A stretch of 64,000 bases of DNA, from NCBI RefSeq assembly GCF_027913215.1, contig NZ_CP115784.1, forward strand, positions 1,240,001-1,304,000. The letters run 5' to 3'. The notes under the pieces were generated by a model, which was given only the letters and a program-made list of their open reading frames with translations, had not been told where the DNA came from and made no database searches. This document shows positions 26,413 through 36,600 of this stretch, one piece after another. Each line of letters opens with the position of its first letter. The stretch's first letter is position 1. The DNA comes from Paracoccus aerodenitrificans. Its GTDB lineage: Bacteria > Pseudomonadota > Alphaproteobacteria > Rhodobacterales > Rhodobacteraceae. A program made the position numbers and the translations under genes.

Positions 26413-27906
26413 ATGGACGCGGATCTTGTCATTATCGGATCGGGGATGGGCGGCGCCACGCTTGCCGCCGCTCTGGCCCCCTCGGGCAAGCGCATCCTCG
26501 TCATCGAGGCCGGAGAGCGTTTGCAGGACAGTCCCGATGCCCGCGACGGATATGCGATTCACGGGCGCGGCGTGTTCCGTCCGGATGAGACCTGGCTGGA
26601 CGGGCAGGGCGACGCGTTCAGCCCCGGCAATTTCTATTATGTCGGCGGGAACTCGAAATTCTACGGCGCGGTGCTGCTGCGCTACCGTGAGGCGGATTTC
26701 AGCCCGATCCGGCATATTGGCGGCACGACGCCGGGCTGGCCTGTTTCTTATGCCGAGATAGAGACATGGTATCAGGCTGCGGAACAGATGTACCGGGTCC
26801 GGGGCAACGCCTCGGACGATCCGACCGAGCCGCCCCATTCCGGCAGCTATCCCTTCCCGTCGGTTCCCGATGAACCCGAAATCGCCGATCTGCGCACCCG
26901 CCTGCGCCGGATCGGGCTACATCCCTCATATCTGCCCTTGGGGGTTGATCTTGATCGTTGGTTGGAACGTGCCAATACCGGATGGGACGGCTATCCCGAC
27001 ACGAATGGCGGCAAGATGGATGCCGAGACGATCGGCATGGCCGAGGCATTGCGGCACCCGAATGTGACCCTGCTGACCGGCACTCGGGCGGAGTTGCTGG
27101 AATGCGGCACTGACGGGCGGATCGGAGCGGTGCGTGTCACCGGCCCGGAGGGTCCGGGGCGGATCGAAGCGCCGCTCTTCGCGCTTGCCGCCGGGGCGGT
27201 GAATACGGCCGCGCTGCTGCTGCGCTCGGCGGATGAGGAGCATCCGGTCGGGCTGGCGAACCGCTCGGATCAGCTTGGCCGGAATTTCATGAACCATAAT
27301 TGCTCGGCGGTACTGGCGATCCACCCGTTCCGGCGCAATCGCAGCATCTATCAGAAAACGCTGATGGTGAATGATTTCTACGAAACCGGAGGCCCGCAGG
27401 GCGAGCCTCTGGGCAATATCCAGATGCTGGGACGCGTCACCGGCCCGATCCTTGCCGCCGGATCGGGCCTGCCGCTGCCACTGGCGCGGATTATCTCGTC
27501 CCGTGCGCTGGATCTTTACGCTATGTCAGAGGATCTGCCCGATCCCGAAAGCCGCGTCACCCTTCGGGGCGACCGGATCGTGCTGGACTGGAAACGGTCG
27601 AACTGGGATGCGCATCTGGCGCTTGTCGCGCGGCTGAAAAGCGAATTGCGGCGGGCGGGCTATCCTCTGGTGCTGTCGAAACCCTTCGATCGCCGGACCC
27701 CCTCGCATCAATGCGGGACCGCGAGGATGGGCCGCGATCCGGGCAGCAGCGTGACGGATATCTATGGGCGGACGCATGATCATCCAAACCTGTTCATCAC
27801 AGATGCAAGCATTCTGCCGACCTCGGCGGCGGTCAATCCAGCGCTGACCATTGCCGCGCTGTCCTTGCGGGCGGCGGATCACATCAGCGGAAAGGACTGG
27901 GCATGA
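26413..27906 (+). CDS. GMC-type flavoprotein oxidoreductase, pyranose-oxidase-like
   Basis: 497 residues. FAD-binding GSGMGGATLAAAL at the N-terminus and VIEAGERL beta-strand. Catalytic pair: His432 in SHQCGTARMG and Asn475 in VNPALTIAALSLRAADHI. A His/Asn pair about 45 residues apart with HxxGTxRMG is the arrangement of pyranose 2-oxidase and glucoside 3-dehydrogenase relatives, which oxidise ring hydroxyls to keto sugars. No signal peptide, so it appears cytoplasmic. Zero-base gap from the ATPase gene and four-base overlap with the SDR gene. Electron acceptor and regiochemistry are unknown. Confidence 0.85.
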   Translation: MDADLVIIGSGMGGATLAAALAPSGKRILVIEAGERLQDSPDARDGYAIHGRGVFRPDETWLDGQGDAFSPGNFYYVGGNSKFYGAVLLRYREADFSPIRHIGGTTPGWPVSYAEIETWYQAAEQMYRVRGNASDDPTEPPHSGSYPFPSVPDEPEIADLRTRLRRIGLHPSYLPLGVDLDRWLERANTGWDGYPDTNGGKMDAETIGMAEALRHPNVTLLTGTRAELLECGTDGRIGAVRVTGPEGPGRIEAPLFALAAGAVNTAALLLRSADEEHPVGLANRSDQLGRNFMNHNCSAVLAIHPFRRNRSIYQKTLMVNDFYETGGPQGEPLGNIQMLGRVTGPILAAGSGLPLPLARIISSRALDLYAMSEDLPDPESRVTLRGDRIVLDWKRSNWDAHLALVARLKSELRRAGYPLVLSKPFDRRTPSHQCGTARMGRDPGSSVTDIYGRTHDHPNLFITDASILPTSAAVNPALTIAALSLRAADHISGKDWA

Positions 27907-28652
27907 GCGGCGTTGCCCTGATCACTGGCGGTCAGCAGGGGATCGGTCTGGGGATCGCGACCGCGCTGCGCGATGCGGGCTGGCGGCTGGCGATTGCCGC
28001 CGAACAGCCCCCCGAAGCGGTGCGCGACGCGATGAGCGCCCTGCCGGAAGCGCGTTATTATCAGCATGATCTGGCGGAGATCGACACGATCTCCTCCCTG
28101 CTGGATGCGGTCGAGGCGGATCTGGGGCCTGTGACCGCGCTGATCTGCAATGCCGGAGTACCGGCGCGGATACGCGGCGACATGCTGGAGATGCTGCCTG
28201 AAAATTTCGACTGGACGATGAATATCAACCTGCGCGGCAATTTCTTTCTTGCTCAGCAGGTCGCCCGGCGGATGCTGGCGCGGCCAGGCGGGGAATATCG
28301 CGCGATCATCTTCGTTACTTCGGTCAGCGCCGAAATGGTCTCGGTCGAGCGTGCCGAATATTGCATGTCGAAAGCCGGAGCGTCGATGATGGCAAAGCTG
28401 TTCGCGGCGCGTCTGGCGGGCGACAATATCGGCGTATTCGAACTGCGTCCGGGGATTGTCGAAACCCCGATGACGGCGGCGGTTTCAGGGAAATACGACG
28501 CGCTGATCGCAGGCGGGCTGGTGCCTGCGGGGCGGTGGGGGAAACCTGCCGATATCGGGCGTGTGGTGCTGCCGCTGCTGCGCGGCGAGATGGCGTTTTC
28601 AACGGGCAGCGTGATTGCCGTGGATGGCGGATTGTCCATCCCAAGACTTTGA
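27903..28652 (+). CDS. Short-chain dehydrogenase/reductase
   Basis: 249 residues, classical SDR. Cofactor motif [12 protein letters not shown] near the N-terminus, NAG in LICNAGVP, and the catalytic Tyr-x3-Lys in EYCMSKAG. C-terminal [15 protein letters not shown] is the standard ending. It resembles 3-ketoacyl-ACP reductase-like sugar SDRs annotated in many clusters. Sits between two GMC oxidases with a four-base overlap upstream and 13 bases downstream, so it likely acts on the same keto or polyol intermediates. Confidence 0.9.
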   Translation: MSGVALITGGQQGIGLGIATALRDAGWRLAIAAEQPPEAVRDAMSALPEARYYQHDLAEIDTISSLLDAVEADLGPVTALICNAGVPARIRGDMLEMLPENFDWTMNINLRGNFFLAQQVARRMLARPGGEYRAIIFVTSVSAEMVSVERAEYCMSKAGASMMAKLFAARLAGDNIGVFELRPGIVETPMTAAVSGKYDALIAGGLVPAGRWGKPADIGRVVLPLLRGEMAFSTGSVIAVDGGLSIPRL

Positions 28653-28665
28653 GGGGAGGCCGGAC

Positions 28666-30261
28666 ATGGCCGAAGGTTACGATTTCATTATCATCGGAGG
28701 CGGCAGCGCGGGCTGCGTGCTGGCCAACCGGCTGAGCGAGAACCCGGATGCAAGCGTCCTGCTGATCGAGGCCGGGCCGCGTCCGCGCCACCCGTTCTAT
28801 GCCATGCCCGCCGGTTTCGCGAAAATGACCAAGGGCATCGGAAGCTGGGGCTGGTCCACCGTGCCGCAGAAACACATGAGGGACCGGGTGATCCGCTTTA
28901 CGCAGGCGCGGGTTCTGGGCGGCGGCTCCAGCGTGAATGCACAGATCTATACGCGCGGCAACGCTCTGGATTACGATGAATGGCGGCAGATGGGCTGCGA
29001 GGGCTGGTCCTATGAGGATGTGCTGCCCTATTTTCGCAAATCCGAGGATAACGACACTTACGACAATGAATTCCACGGGCAGGGCGGACCGCTTGGCGTG
29101 TCGAAACCCGCCGCCCCGCTGCCGGTATGCGAGGCCTATTTCAAGGCCGCCAGCCAGCTTGGCATTCCCTTCAACGAGGATATGACCGGGGCCGAACAGG
29201 CCGGGGTCGGCTATTATCAACTGACCCAGAAACATGCGCGGCGGTCCTCGACCTCGGTGGCGTTTCTTGATCCGGCGCGGGGGCGTCCGAATCTGACGGT
29301 GATGTCCGGGACGCAGGTTCTGGGCATCGTGGTCGAAAACAACCGCGCCACCGGCATCAGGATCGCGGACGGCTCCGGGGTCCGGCAGATCGGTGCTGCA
29401 AACGAGGTCATTCTGTCTTCCGGCGCAATCGGCTCTCCGCGATTGCTGATGCTGTCGGGGATCGGGCCGGGGGATCACCTGCGCGAGACCGGGCTGGATG
29501 TGGTCTTGGACCAGCCCGAGATCGGTGCGAATCTTCAGGATCACCTCGATCTGTTCACCATCTGGGAATGCAGCGGCCCGCACAGCTATGACCGTTTCGC
29601 GAAGCCGCATCTCTCGGTTCTGGCCGGGCTGCAATATCTGCTGACCCGCAAGGGCCCGGTGGCCTCCAGCCTGTTCGAGACGGGCGGGTTCTGGTTCGTG
29701 GAAGAGGGCGCACGCTCTCCTGATGTGCAATTCCATCTGGGTCTCGGCTCGGGGATTGAAGCGGGTGTCGCGGCGATGCCGGATGGCGGTCTGACGCTGA
29801 ACTCGGCCTATCTGAGGCCGCGTTCGCGCGGGACGGTCCGGCTGGCAAGCGCCGATCCCAAGGCCGCGCCGCTGATCGACCCGAATTACTGGGCCGATCC
29901 GCATGATCGCGAGATGTCGATCCGTGGCCTGCAACTGGTCCGCCAGATCATGTCGCAGGATGCGCTGAAACCCTTCCTGACCCGCGAGGTCCTGCCGGGG
30001 CCGGAGATCCGGACCGAGCAGGAGCTTTTCGAACATGCCTGCGCCAATGCCAAGACCGACCACCACCCGGCGGGCACATGCCGGATGGGGGCGGATTCGG
30101 GCGCGGTGCTCGATCCGCGTCTGCGATTTAACGGGATCAGCGGGCTGCGCGTGGCCGATGCCTCGGTTATGCCCCGTCTGGTTTCCTCGAACACCAATGC
30201 GCCGGTTATCATGATCGCGGAGAAAGCCGCCGACATGATCCGGGCCGATCATGGAGTCTGA
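28666..30261 (+). CDS. GMC-type dehydrogenase, choline dehydrogenase-like
   Basis: 531 residues. FAD motif [21 protein letters not shown] signature [15 protein letters not shown] (about 85-100), second signature [21 protein letters not shown], catalytic His in [11 protein letters not shown], and partner Asn in [19 protein letters not shown]. This is the BetA/alcohol dehydrogenase branch, distinct from the other GMC protein two genes upstream. No signal peptide is evident. ATG 28,666 was chosen because GAGGGGAGG lies just before it; a longer frame overlaps the SDR gene. Substrate unknown; a primary alcohol or sugar alcohol is plausible in this cluster. Confidence 0.9.
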   Translation: MAEGYDFIIIGGGSAGCVLANRLSENPDASVLLIEAGPRPRHPFYAMPAGFAKMTKGIGSWGWSTVPQKHMRDRVIRFTQARVLGGGSSVNAQIYTRGNALDYDEWRQMGCEGWSYEDVLPYFRKSEDNDTYDNEFHGQGGPLGVSKPAAPLPVCEAYFKAASQLGIPFNEDMTGAEQAGVGYYQLTQKHARRSSTSVAFLDPARGRPNLTVMSGTQVLGIVVENNRATGIRIADGSGVRQIGAANEVILSSGAIGSPRLLMLSGIGPGDHLRETGLDVVLDQPEIGANLQDHLDLFTIWECSGPHSYDRFAKPHLSVLAGLQYLLTRKGPVASSLFETGGFWFVEEGARSPDVQFHLGLGSGIEAGVAAMPDGGLTLNSAYLRPRSRGTVRLASADPKAAPLIDPNYWADPHDREMSIRGLQLVRQIMSQDALKPFLTREVLPGPEIRTEQELFEHACANAKTDHHPAGTCRMGADSGAVLDPRLRFNGISGLRVADASVMPRLVSSNTNAPVIMIAEKAADMIRADHGV

Positions 30262-30264
30262 CCG

Positions 30265-31428
30265 ATGAAACTGCCCTTGCCCGATGGTACATTACAGGAA
30301 TTCCGATTCTCGAAAGAACCACTGACGCCCCGCGCCCCGGGTCGTGCGTTCAGCCGCACGGCTTTCGCCGCCGCCCATATCGCCAGCGATCCGCTGGCCG
30401 AGCGCGATCCCTGGACCGGACCTCCGGCGGTGGACTGGGAGGCGACACTGGCGTTTCGCCGCAGCCTCTGGGATCAGGGTCTGGGACTGGCCGAGGCGAT
30501 GGATACGGCGCAGCGCGGCATGGGCGTGGACTGGGAAACGGCGCTTGAACTGATCCGGCGCACGATGGCCGAGGCGAAGGCGCACCCCCTGAAGCCGCGT
30601 GTCGCCTGTGGTGCGGGAACGGATCACAAAACGCCAGAGGAACTGCCGGATACCGCATCCATCATCGCCGCCTATGAGCATCAGATGGCCTGCATCGAGG
30701 ATGCAGGCGGGCAGCTTATCCTGATGGCGACGCGGGCGCTGCCTGCGATCGGCGCGGGGCCGGATGAGTATCGTCAGGTCTATGACCGGCTGATCGGACA
30801 GGCCCGCGATCCGGTCATCCTGCACTGGCTGGGAGATATGTTCGACCCGGCGTTGCGCGGATATTGGGCCTGTCAGGATATCGCCGCCGCCTCGGACGCC
30901 GTGCTGGCGCTGATCGAGGCGCATGCGGGCAAGGTGGACGGGATCAAGATATCGCTTCTCGACCAACAGCATGAGGAATCGTTCCGCGCAAGGCTGCCCG
31001 AGGGCGTGAAGCTGTATACCGGAGACGATTTCAACTATGCGGCGCTGATCGCCGGGGATGGCCAGCATCATTCCCATGCGCTTCTCGGGGCGTTCGCGGC
31101 GATTGCTCCGGCCGCCGCGCAGGCGCTTGAAGCGCTCGCAGCCGGGGACAGGGCAGGCTATGATGCGCTCATGACGCCGACGATTCCCCTTTCCCGCGAA
31201 ATTTTCCGGGCGCCAACGCGCTTCTACAAGGCGGGGATCGCCTTTCTGGCCTGGCTGAACGGAATGCAGACGCATTTCATCATGCCTGCCGGGTTCCAGT
31301 CCTCGCGCCCGATCCTGCATTATGCCGATCTGTTCCGGCTGGCGGCGGATGCGGGTCTGTTGCACGATGCTGATCTGGCATCGGCCCGGATGCGCAATCT
31401 GATGGCGGTTCACGGCATCGGGGAATGA
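30265..31428 (+). CDS. DUF993 family protein (dihydrodipicolinate synthase/aldolase-like)
   Basis: 387 residues. I recognise the DUF993 family, a class I aldolase-like (DHDPS-fold) group, from RVACGAGTDHKTPEE, HWLGDMFDPALRGYWACQD, and KVDGIKISLLDQQHEESFRARLPEGVKLYTGDDFNY. The Lys in GIKISL is at the place where DHDPS-like enzymes form the Schiff base. A retro-aldol cut of a keto-acid sugar is therefore a reasonable guess, which would fit glycerate kinase downstream. Three bases after the GMC stop and four-base overlap (ATGA) with the LacI gene. Confidence 0.85.
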   Translation: MKLPLPDGTLQEFRFSKEPLTPRAPGRAFSRTAFAAAHIASDPLAERDPWTGPPAVDWEATLAFRRSLWDQGLGLAEAMDTAQRGMGVDWETALELIRRTMAEAKAHPLKPRVACGAGTDHKTPEELPDTASIIAAYEHQMACIEDAGGQLILMATRALPAIGAGPDEYRQVYDRLIGQARDPVILHWLGDMFDPALRGYWACQDIAAASDAVLALIEAHAGKVDGIKISLLDQQHEESFRARLPEGVKLYTGDDFNYAALIAGDGQHHSHALLGAFAAIAPAAAQALEALAAGDRAGYDALMTPTIPLSREIFRAPTRFYKAGIAFLAWLNGMQTHFIMPAGFQSSRPILHYADLFRLAADAGLLHDADLASARMRNLMAVHGIGE

Positions 31429-32432
31429 AGCGCAGGCCGACCATTCTCGATGTGGCCGAGGCTGCGGGCGTGTCGAAATCGACCGTCTCGCTGGTGCTTC
31501 AGGGCAGCGATCTGGTCCGGGATGAAACCGCCCGGACCGTGCGCGAGGCGATGGCTGCGGTCGGTTATGTCTATAACCGGGCCGCCGCGAATTTGCGCTC
31601 GGCCTCGACGGGGCTGGTCGGTCTGGTCATCAACGATCTGCGTAACCCGTTCTTCACCGAGCTTGCGACCACCATGCAGATGCGGCTTGCCGATGCGGGT
31701 TTCGCCACGGTGATCGGCAATGCAGATGAGGACCCGCTGCGGCAGGAACAGCTTGTGCGCTCGATGCTGGAACATGGGGTTGCGGGGCTGGTGATCTCGC
31801 CCAGTTTCGGCGATCCGGGAAGTGTCACCGATCAGATCCTGACGGCGGGCGTGCCTGCCATGCAGCTTCTGCGCAGGCTGGAGGGAAGCGAGGGCCGGCT
31901 GCCCTTCGCGTCCTTCGACTATACGGATGGAGGCCGCCTTGCCACACGGCATCTGCTGGATCAGGGCCTGCGCCGCATCGCCTTTGTCGGCGGAGCGCCC
32001 GGGCGGCAGATCACCAAGGAACGTGCCTCGGGCTATCTCGAACAGATGCACGCCGCCGGGCTGACTCCGCTGACGCTGCATGGCCCGACCAGTCGGCGCA
32101 GCGGGTTCGATTCTGCTGCAGAGTTGCCGCCCGAAACCGAAGCGGTTCTGTGTTTCAACGATCTGGTGGCATTGGGGCTGATGAACGGGCTTGCCCATGC
32201 CGGGCGGCGTGTGGGGCAGGATATCCGTCTGGTCGGCTTCGACGATATCGCCGAATGCGCCGAGGTCTGGCCCGCTTTGTCCTCGGTCAGTTGCGATATC
32301 GCGCGGTTTGGCGATGATATGGCAAGACGATTGCTAAGCTGGCTTGACACCGGCGCGGCACCGCCAAACGAAACCCGTGCGCCCGTCGGGCTTGTGGTCC
32401 GGCAATCCAGCCTCGGAGGCAACCATGAATGA
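31425..32432 (+). CDS. LacI family transcriptional regulator
   Basis: 335 residues. The N-terminal HTH with hinge reads PTILDVAEAAGVSKSTVSLVLQGSDLVRDETARTVREAMAAVGYVYNRAAANLRS. The periplasmic-binding-like effector domain follows (GLVGLVINDLRNPFFTELATTMQ...; DIRLVGFDDIAECAEVWPALSSV). It is embedded in the catabolic cluster (four-base overlap with DUF993, eight-base overlap with glycerate kinase) and is the natural candidate to bind the operator at 17,207-17,222. The effector is probably the transported sugar or an intermediate. Confidence 0.94.
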   Translation: MKRRPTILDVAEAAGVSKSTVSLVLQGSDLVRDETARTVREAMAAVGYVYNRAAANLRSASTGLVGLVINDLRNPFFTELATTMQMRLADAGFATVIGNADEDPLRQEQLVRSMLEHGVAGLVISPSFGDPGSVTDQILTAGVPAMQLLRRLEGSEGRLPFASFDYTDGGRLATRHLLDQGLRRIAFVGGAPGRQITKERASGYLEQMHAAGLTPLTLHGPTSRRSGFDSAAELPPETEAVLCFNDLVALGLMNGLAHAGRRVGQDIRLVGFDDIAECAEVWPALSSVSCDIARFGDDMARRLLSWLDTGAAPPNETRAPVGLVVRQSSLGGNHE

Positions 32433-33681
32433 GCGTGAGATCCTGAATGCCCTTTTCGCGCGGGCCGTCGCCGTCGCTGATCCGATGCGTTTCATCGCCC
32501 CGAACCTGCCCGAGCGCCCTGCCGGGCGTGTGCTGGTGGTCGGGGCGGGGAAAGCCTCGGCGCGGATGGCCGAAGCGGTCGAGGCGGAATGGGGACCCTG
32601 CGAGGGGCTTGTGATCACGCGTTACGGCTATGGCCGCCCGACACAGGGAATCGAGATTGCCGAGGCCGCGCATCCCGTGCCCGATCAGGCCGGGGTGGAT
32701 GCGACGCAGAGATTGCTTGATCTGCTTGGCGGGCTGGAACCGGACGATCTGGTCCTGATGCTGATCTCGGGCGGAGCCTCGGCGCTGCTCTGCGCCCCGG
32801 CCGGAGAGATGACGCTGGCCGAGAAACAGGCGGTGAATGCCGCGCTGCTGGCATCGGGAGCGCCGATCGGCAAGATGAATGTGCTGCGCAAGCATCTCAG
32901 CCGGGTGAAGGGCGGCCAGCTTGCCGCTGCGGCGGCACCTGCGCGTGTGCTGTCGCTGATGATCTCGGATGTGCCGGGCGACGATCCGGCGATGATCGGA
33001 TCGGGGCCGACAATCGGCGATCCGACCACGGCAGAGGATGCGCTGGCAATCGTCAATCGCTGGCGGATCGGGTTGCCCGACAGCGCGAAACGGGTCCTTG
33101 ACGGCGACACCGGCGTGATCGCGCCGGGCGATCCCCGGCTTGCGAAGGTCGAAAACCGCATTGTCGCCGCGCCTGCGCAATCCCTTGCCGCTGCCGCCAC
33201 CGTGGCGCAGGGGAACGGCATTGCCACGCTGCTTCTCGGCGACGATCTGGACGGTGAGGCACGAGAGGTTGCTGCCGCGCATGCCGCTTTGGCGTTGAAG
33301 CTTCAGGCAGAGATGTCACCCGGCGATAATCCGATGGTCGTCCTGTCGGGCGGAGAACTGACCGTGACCCGACGCGGAGACGGTGTGGGCGGGCCGAATG
33401 CGGAATATGCACTGGCGCTTGCGCTGTCTCTGAACGGGGCGAAGGGGATCCACGCGATTGCCTGCGATACGGACGGGGTGGACGGCGCGGCAGAGGTGGC
33501 GGGCGCGGTCATTGCCCCCGACACTCTGGACCGCGCGGTATCGGCAGGGCTGGACGCGGCGAAGGCGCTTGCGGAAAACGACGCGCACAGCTTTTTCGGT
33601 GCGTTGGGCGATCAGGTCGTGACCGGGCCGACCCTGACCAATGTGAACGATTTCCGCGCCATCCTCATTCACCCGGCATAG
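32425..33681 (+). CDS. Glycerate 2-kinase (DUF4147/MOFRL family)
   Basis: 418 residues. The first domain shows VLVVGAGKASARMAEAVE and the glycine-rich LMLISGGASALL, followed by KMNVLRKHLSRVKGGQLA; the C-terminal MOFRL part has MVVLSGGELTVTRRGDGVGGPNAEYALALAL and IACDTDGVDGAAEVAGAV. This class phosphorylates D-glycerate to 2-phosphoglycerate, feeding lower glycolysis. GGAGG at 32,415-32,419 precedes ATG 32,425. It ends the LacI cluster and overlaps the 3' end of the opposing RND gene by 17 bases. Confidence 0.92.
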   Translation: MNEREILNALFARAVAVADPMRFIAPNLPERPAGRVLVVGAGKASARMAEAVEAEWGPCEGLVITRYGYGRPTQGIEIAEAAHPVPDQAGVDATQRLLDLLGGLEPDDLVLMLISGGASALLCAPAGEMTLAEKQAVNAALLASGAPIGKMNVLRKHLSRVKGGQLAAAAAPARVLSLMISDVPGDDPAMIGSGPTIGDPTTAEDALAIVNRWRIGLPDSAKRVLDGDTGVIAPGDPRLAKVENRIVAAPAQSLAAAATVAQGNGIATLLLGDDLDGEAREVAAAHAALALKLQAEMSPGDNPMVVLSGGELTVTRRGDGVGGPNAEYALALALSLNGAKGIHAIACDTDGVDGAAEVAGAVIAPDTLDRAVSAGLDAAKALAENDAHSFFGALGDQVVTGPTLTNVNDFRAILIHPA

Positions 33682-36600
33682 GGCTTTCGGCGGCGCTGCC
33701 TGTCTTGCGCGGCGGGGCACGCAGCGGACCCGACATGCTGCGGATCGCGACATAGAAGCTTGGCACCATGAAGATGCCGATAAAGGTCGCGGCGATCATC
33801 CCGCCCATAACCCCGATCCCGATCGAGTTCTGCGCCGCTGCACCCGCCCCGCTTGCCGTCGCCAGAGGCACGACGCCAAGGATGAAGGCCAGAGAGGTCA
33901 TCAGGATCGGGCGCAGCCGCAGCCGTGCGGCCTCGGTCGCGGCGGCGATGGTGGACCGGCCCTCCAGCTCCAGCACGCGGGCGAATTCGACGATCAGAAT
34001 CGCGTTCTTGGCGGCCAGCCCGATTGTCGTCAGGATACCGACCTTGAAATAGACATCGTTCGACTGCCCGAAGATCAGCGCCGCCAGAACCGCGCCCAGA
34101 ACCCCCACCGGCACGGCCAGAATAACCGCCATCGGCACGGTCCAGCTTTCATAGATCGCCGCAAGGGACAGGAACACTACAAGCGCCGACAGCGCATAAA
34201 GATAAGGCGCCTGATTGCCCGATTGCCGTTCCTGATAGGAAAGTTCGGTCCAGGCCACACCGAACCCGCCGGGCAGTTCGGCGACAAGTTCCTCCATCGC
34301 GTCGAGCGCCTCGCCCGAGCTGGTCCCCGGTGCCGCCTCGCCGGAAATCGAGATCGCATCCGTGCCTTCGAACCGTTGCAGACGCGGGGCGACCGGTTCC
34401 CAGCGATAGCTGCTGAAGGCGCTGAACGGGACCATCTCACCATCGGCATTCCGCGCATACCATGCTTCCAGATCCTCTGGCTGCATCCGATAGGCGGCAT
34501 CGCCCTGTACGATGACCGGGCGCAGCGTCGCGCCAAGCGAGAAATCATTCACCTCGCGTCCCGAAAAGATGATCGACAACATGCCGTTCACTTCGGAGAG
34601 ACGCAGCCCCAGAGCCTCGGCCCTCTGCGCGTCGATATCCAGACGCAGTGCGGCGTCGTCCTCATCTCCGCGGCCCCGGACATTGGTCAGGCGCGGATCG
34701 GCCTCTGCCGCCGCTTCCAGTTGGGACGATGCCGCCCGCAGCCCCTCGATCCCCTGTCCGGTCTGGTCGATCAGGAACATATCGAACCCGGCCTGATCGC
34801 CGAGACCCTGAATCGCGGGAGGCTGAAGGAAGTTGATCTGACCGGCGCGGTTATCCGCGAATCGCTGATTGGCCCGAAGCGCCAGTGCCGAGGCGGACAT
34901 ATCCGGATCGCCGCGCTCTTCGAAATCCTTCAGGCGGACGAATAGCATCGCGCGGCTCTGGCTGCTGCCGCCGAAGCCCCAGCCAAGAGCGCCGAAAATC
35001 GATTCGACGGCGGGTTCCTCATTCAGAAGATATGCCTCGATCTCTTCGATCACCGCCTCGGTCTGCTGTGCGGTCGATCCTTCGGACAGACGCACCTGCA
35101 CCATCATCACGCCCTGATCCTCGGTCGGCAGAAAGGTCGAGCTGAGCCGGCCGAAAAGCTGCCACGCCCCCGCGCCGATCAGCGCCAGTATCAGAAGCGC
35201 CATCAGGGGACGGCGCAGCAACCGGCCGATGATCGCCGCATAGCCATTCGCCAGCCGGTCGAAATTGCGGTTGAACCAGCGGGCCGGGGCAAAGCCGATC
35301 TCGCCCCGATGCGGGCGCAGCATGGTGGCGGTTTGCGCGGGTGTCAGGATCAGCGCGGCCAGCAGGGACAGGCCCATCGCGGTGATGATCGTGACCGAAA
35401 ACTGCCGATAGACCACCCCGGTGGAGCCCGCCATGAAGGCCATCGGCAGAAACACGGCAGACAGCACCGCTGCGATGCCGATCAGCGCCCCCGAGATCTG
35501 CCGCATGGATTTCTCGGTCGCCTCGACCGGGCCGATTCCGTCCTGTGCCATCACACGCTCGACATTCTCGACCACCACGATGGCGTCATCGACCAGCAGG
35601 CCGATGGCCAGCACCATCGCGAACATGGTCAGCGTGTTGATCGAATAGCCAAGCGCACCCAGAACTGCGAATGTCCCCAGCAGAACCACCGGCACCACGA
35701 TCACCGGGATGATCGTCGCCCGCCAGCGTTGCAGAAAGATCAGGATCACGCCGACAACCAGAACGATCGCCTCGATCAGGGTTTCGTAGACTTTCTCGAT
35801 CGACAATTCGACAAAGGGAGAGGTGTCATAGGCCACGCGCAACTCAACCCCTTCGGGCAAAGCATCGTTCAGGCTGGCCAGCACCTCGCGGACGCCCCGT
35901 GCCGTGTCCACCGCATTCGCGCCGGTCTCAAGATTGACGCCGAACCCGGCGGCGTTCATACCGTTGAAGCGGCTGTCGGAACCGTAACGCTCCTTGCCGA
36001 TCTCGATATCCGCGACATCGCCAAGCCAGACCGTTGATCCGTCCCGGGCAGTGCGCAGCAGGATGCGGCGGAAATCATCGACATTCTCAAGCTGGCTCTG
36101 CGCGGTGATGGTCGAGGTGAATTGCTGCCCCGGCAGCACCGGCTGATCGCCAAGCGACCCCACCGATACGGTCGAGTTCTGTGCCGCCACGGCCGAGGTG
36201 ATATCCGTCGGCAGCAGGTTATATTGCGCCAGCCGGAACGGATCCAGCCAGATCCGCATCGCATAGCCCGAGCCGAACACGTTGATCTCACCCACGCCAT
36301 CGACGCGCTTGACGGGGCCTTCGACGATTTCCTCCAGCATATTGCCCAGTTCAACCGTCGAATAGCTGTTATCGGTCGAGACCAGAGACCCGACCATCAG
36401 GATCGATGACGAGGACCGAGAGACTCGCACCCCGTCATCCTGCACCGGCGTCGGCAGACGCGATTCCACGCTGCGCACATTCGATTGCACATCGTTCAGC
36501 GCGTCGGTCGGATCGACCGAGTCGTCGAAGGTCAGTTCCAGCGATGATCGCCCCTGAGATGAGCTGGATTCGAAATACATCATCCCGTCAATCCCGGTCA

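Noticed and set aside
28324..30252. 642-codon minus-strand frame over the GMC gene
   Set aside because: Shadow of the conserved GMC dehydrogenase; basic, low-motif translation.
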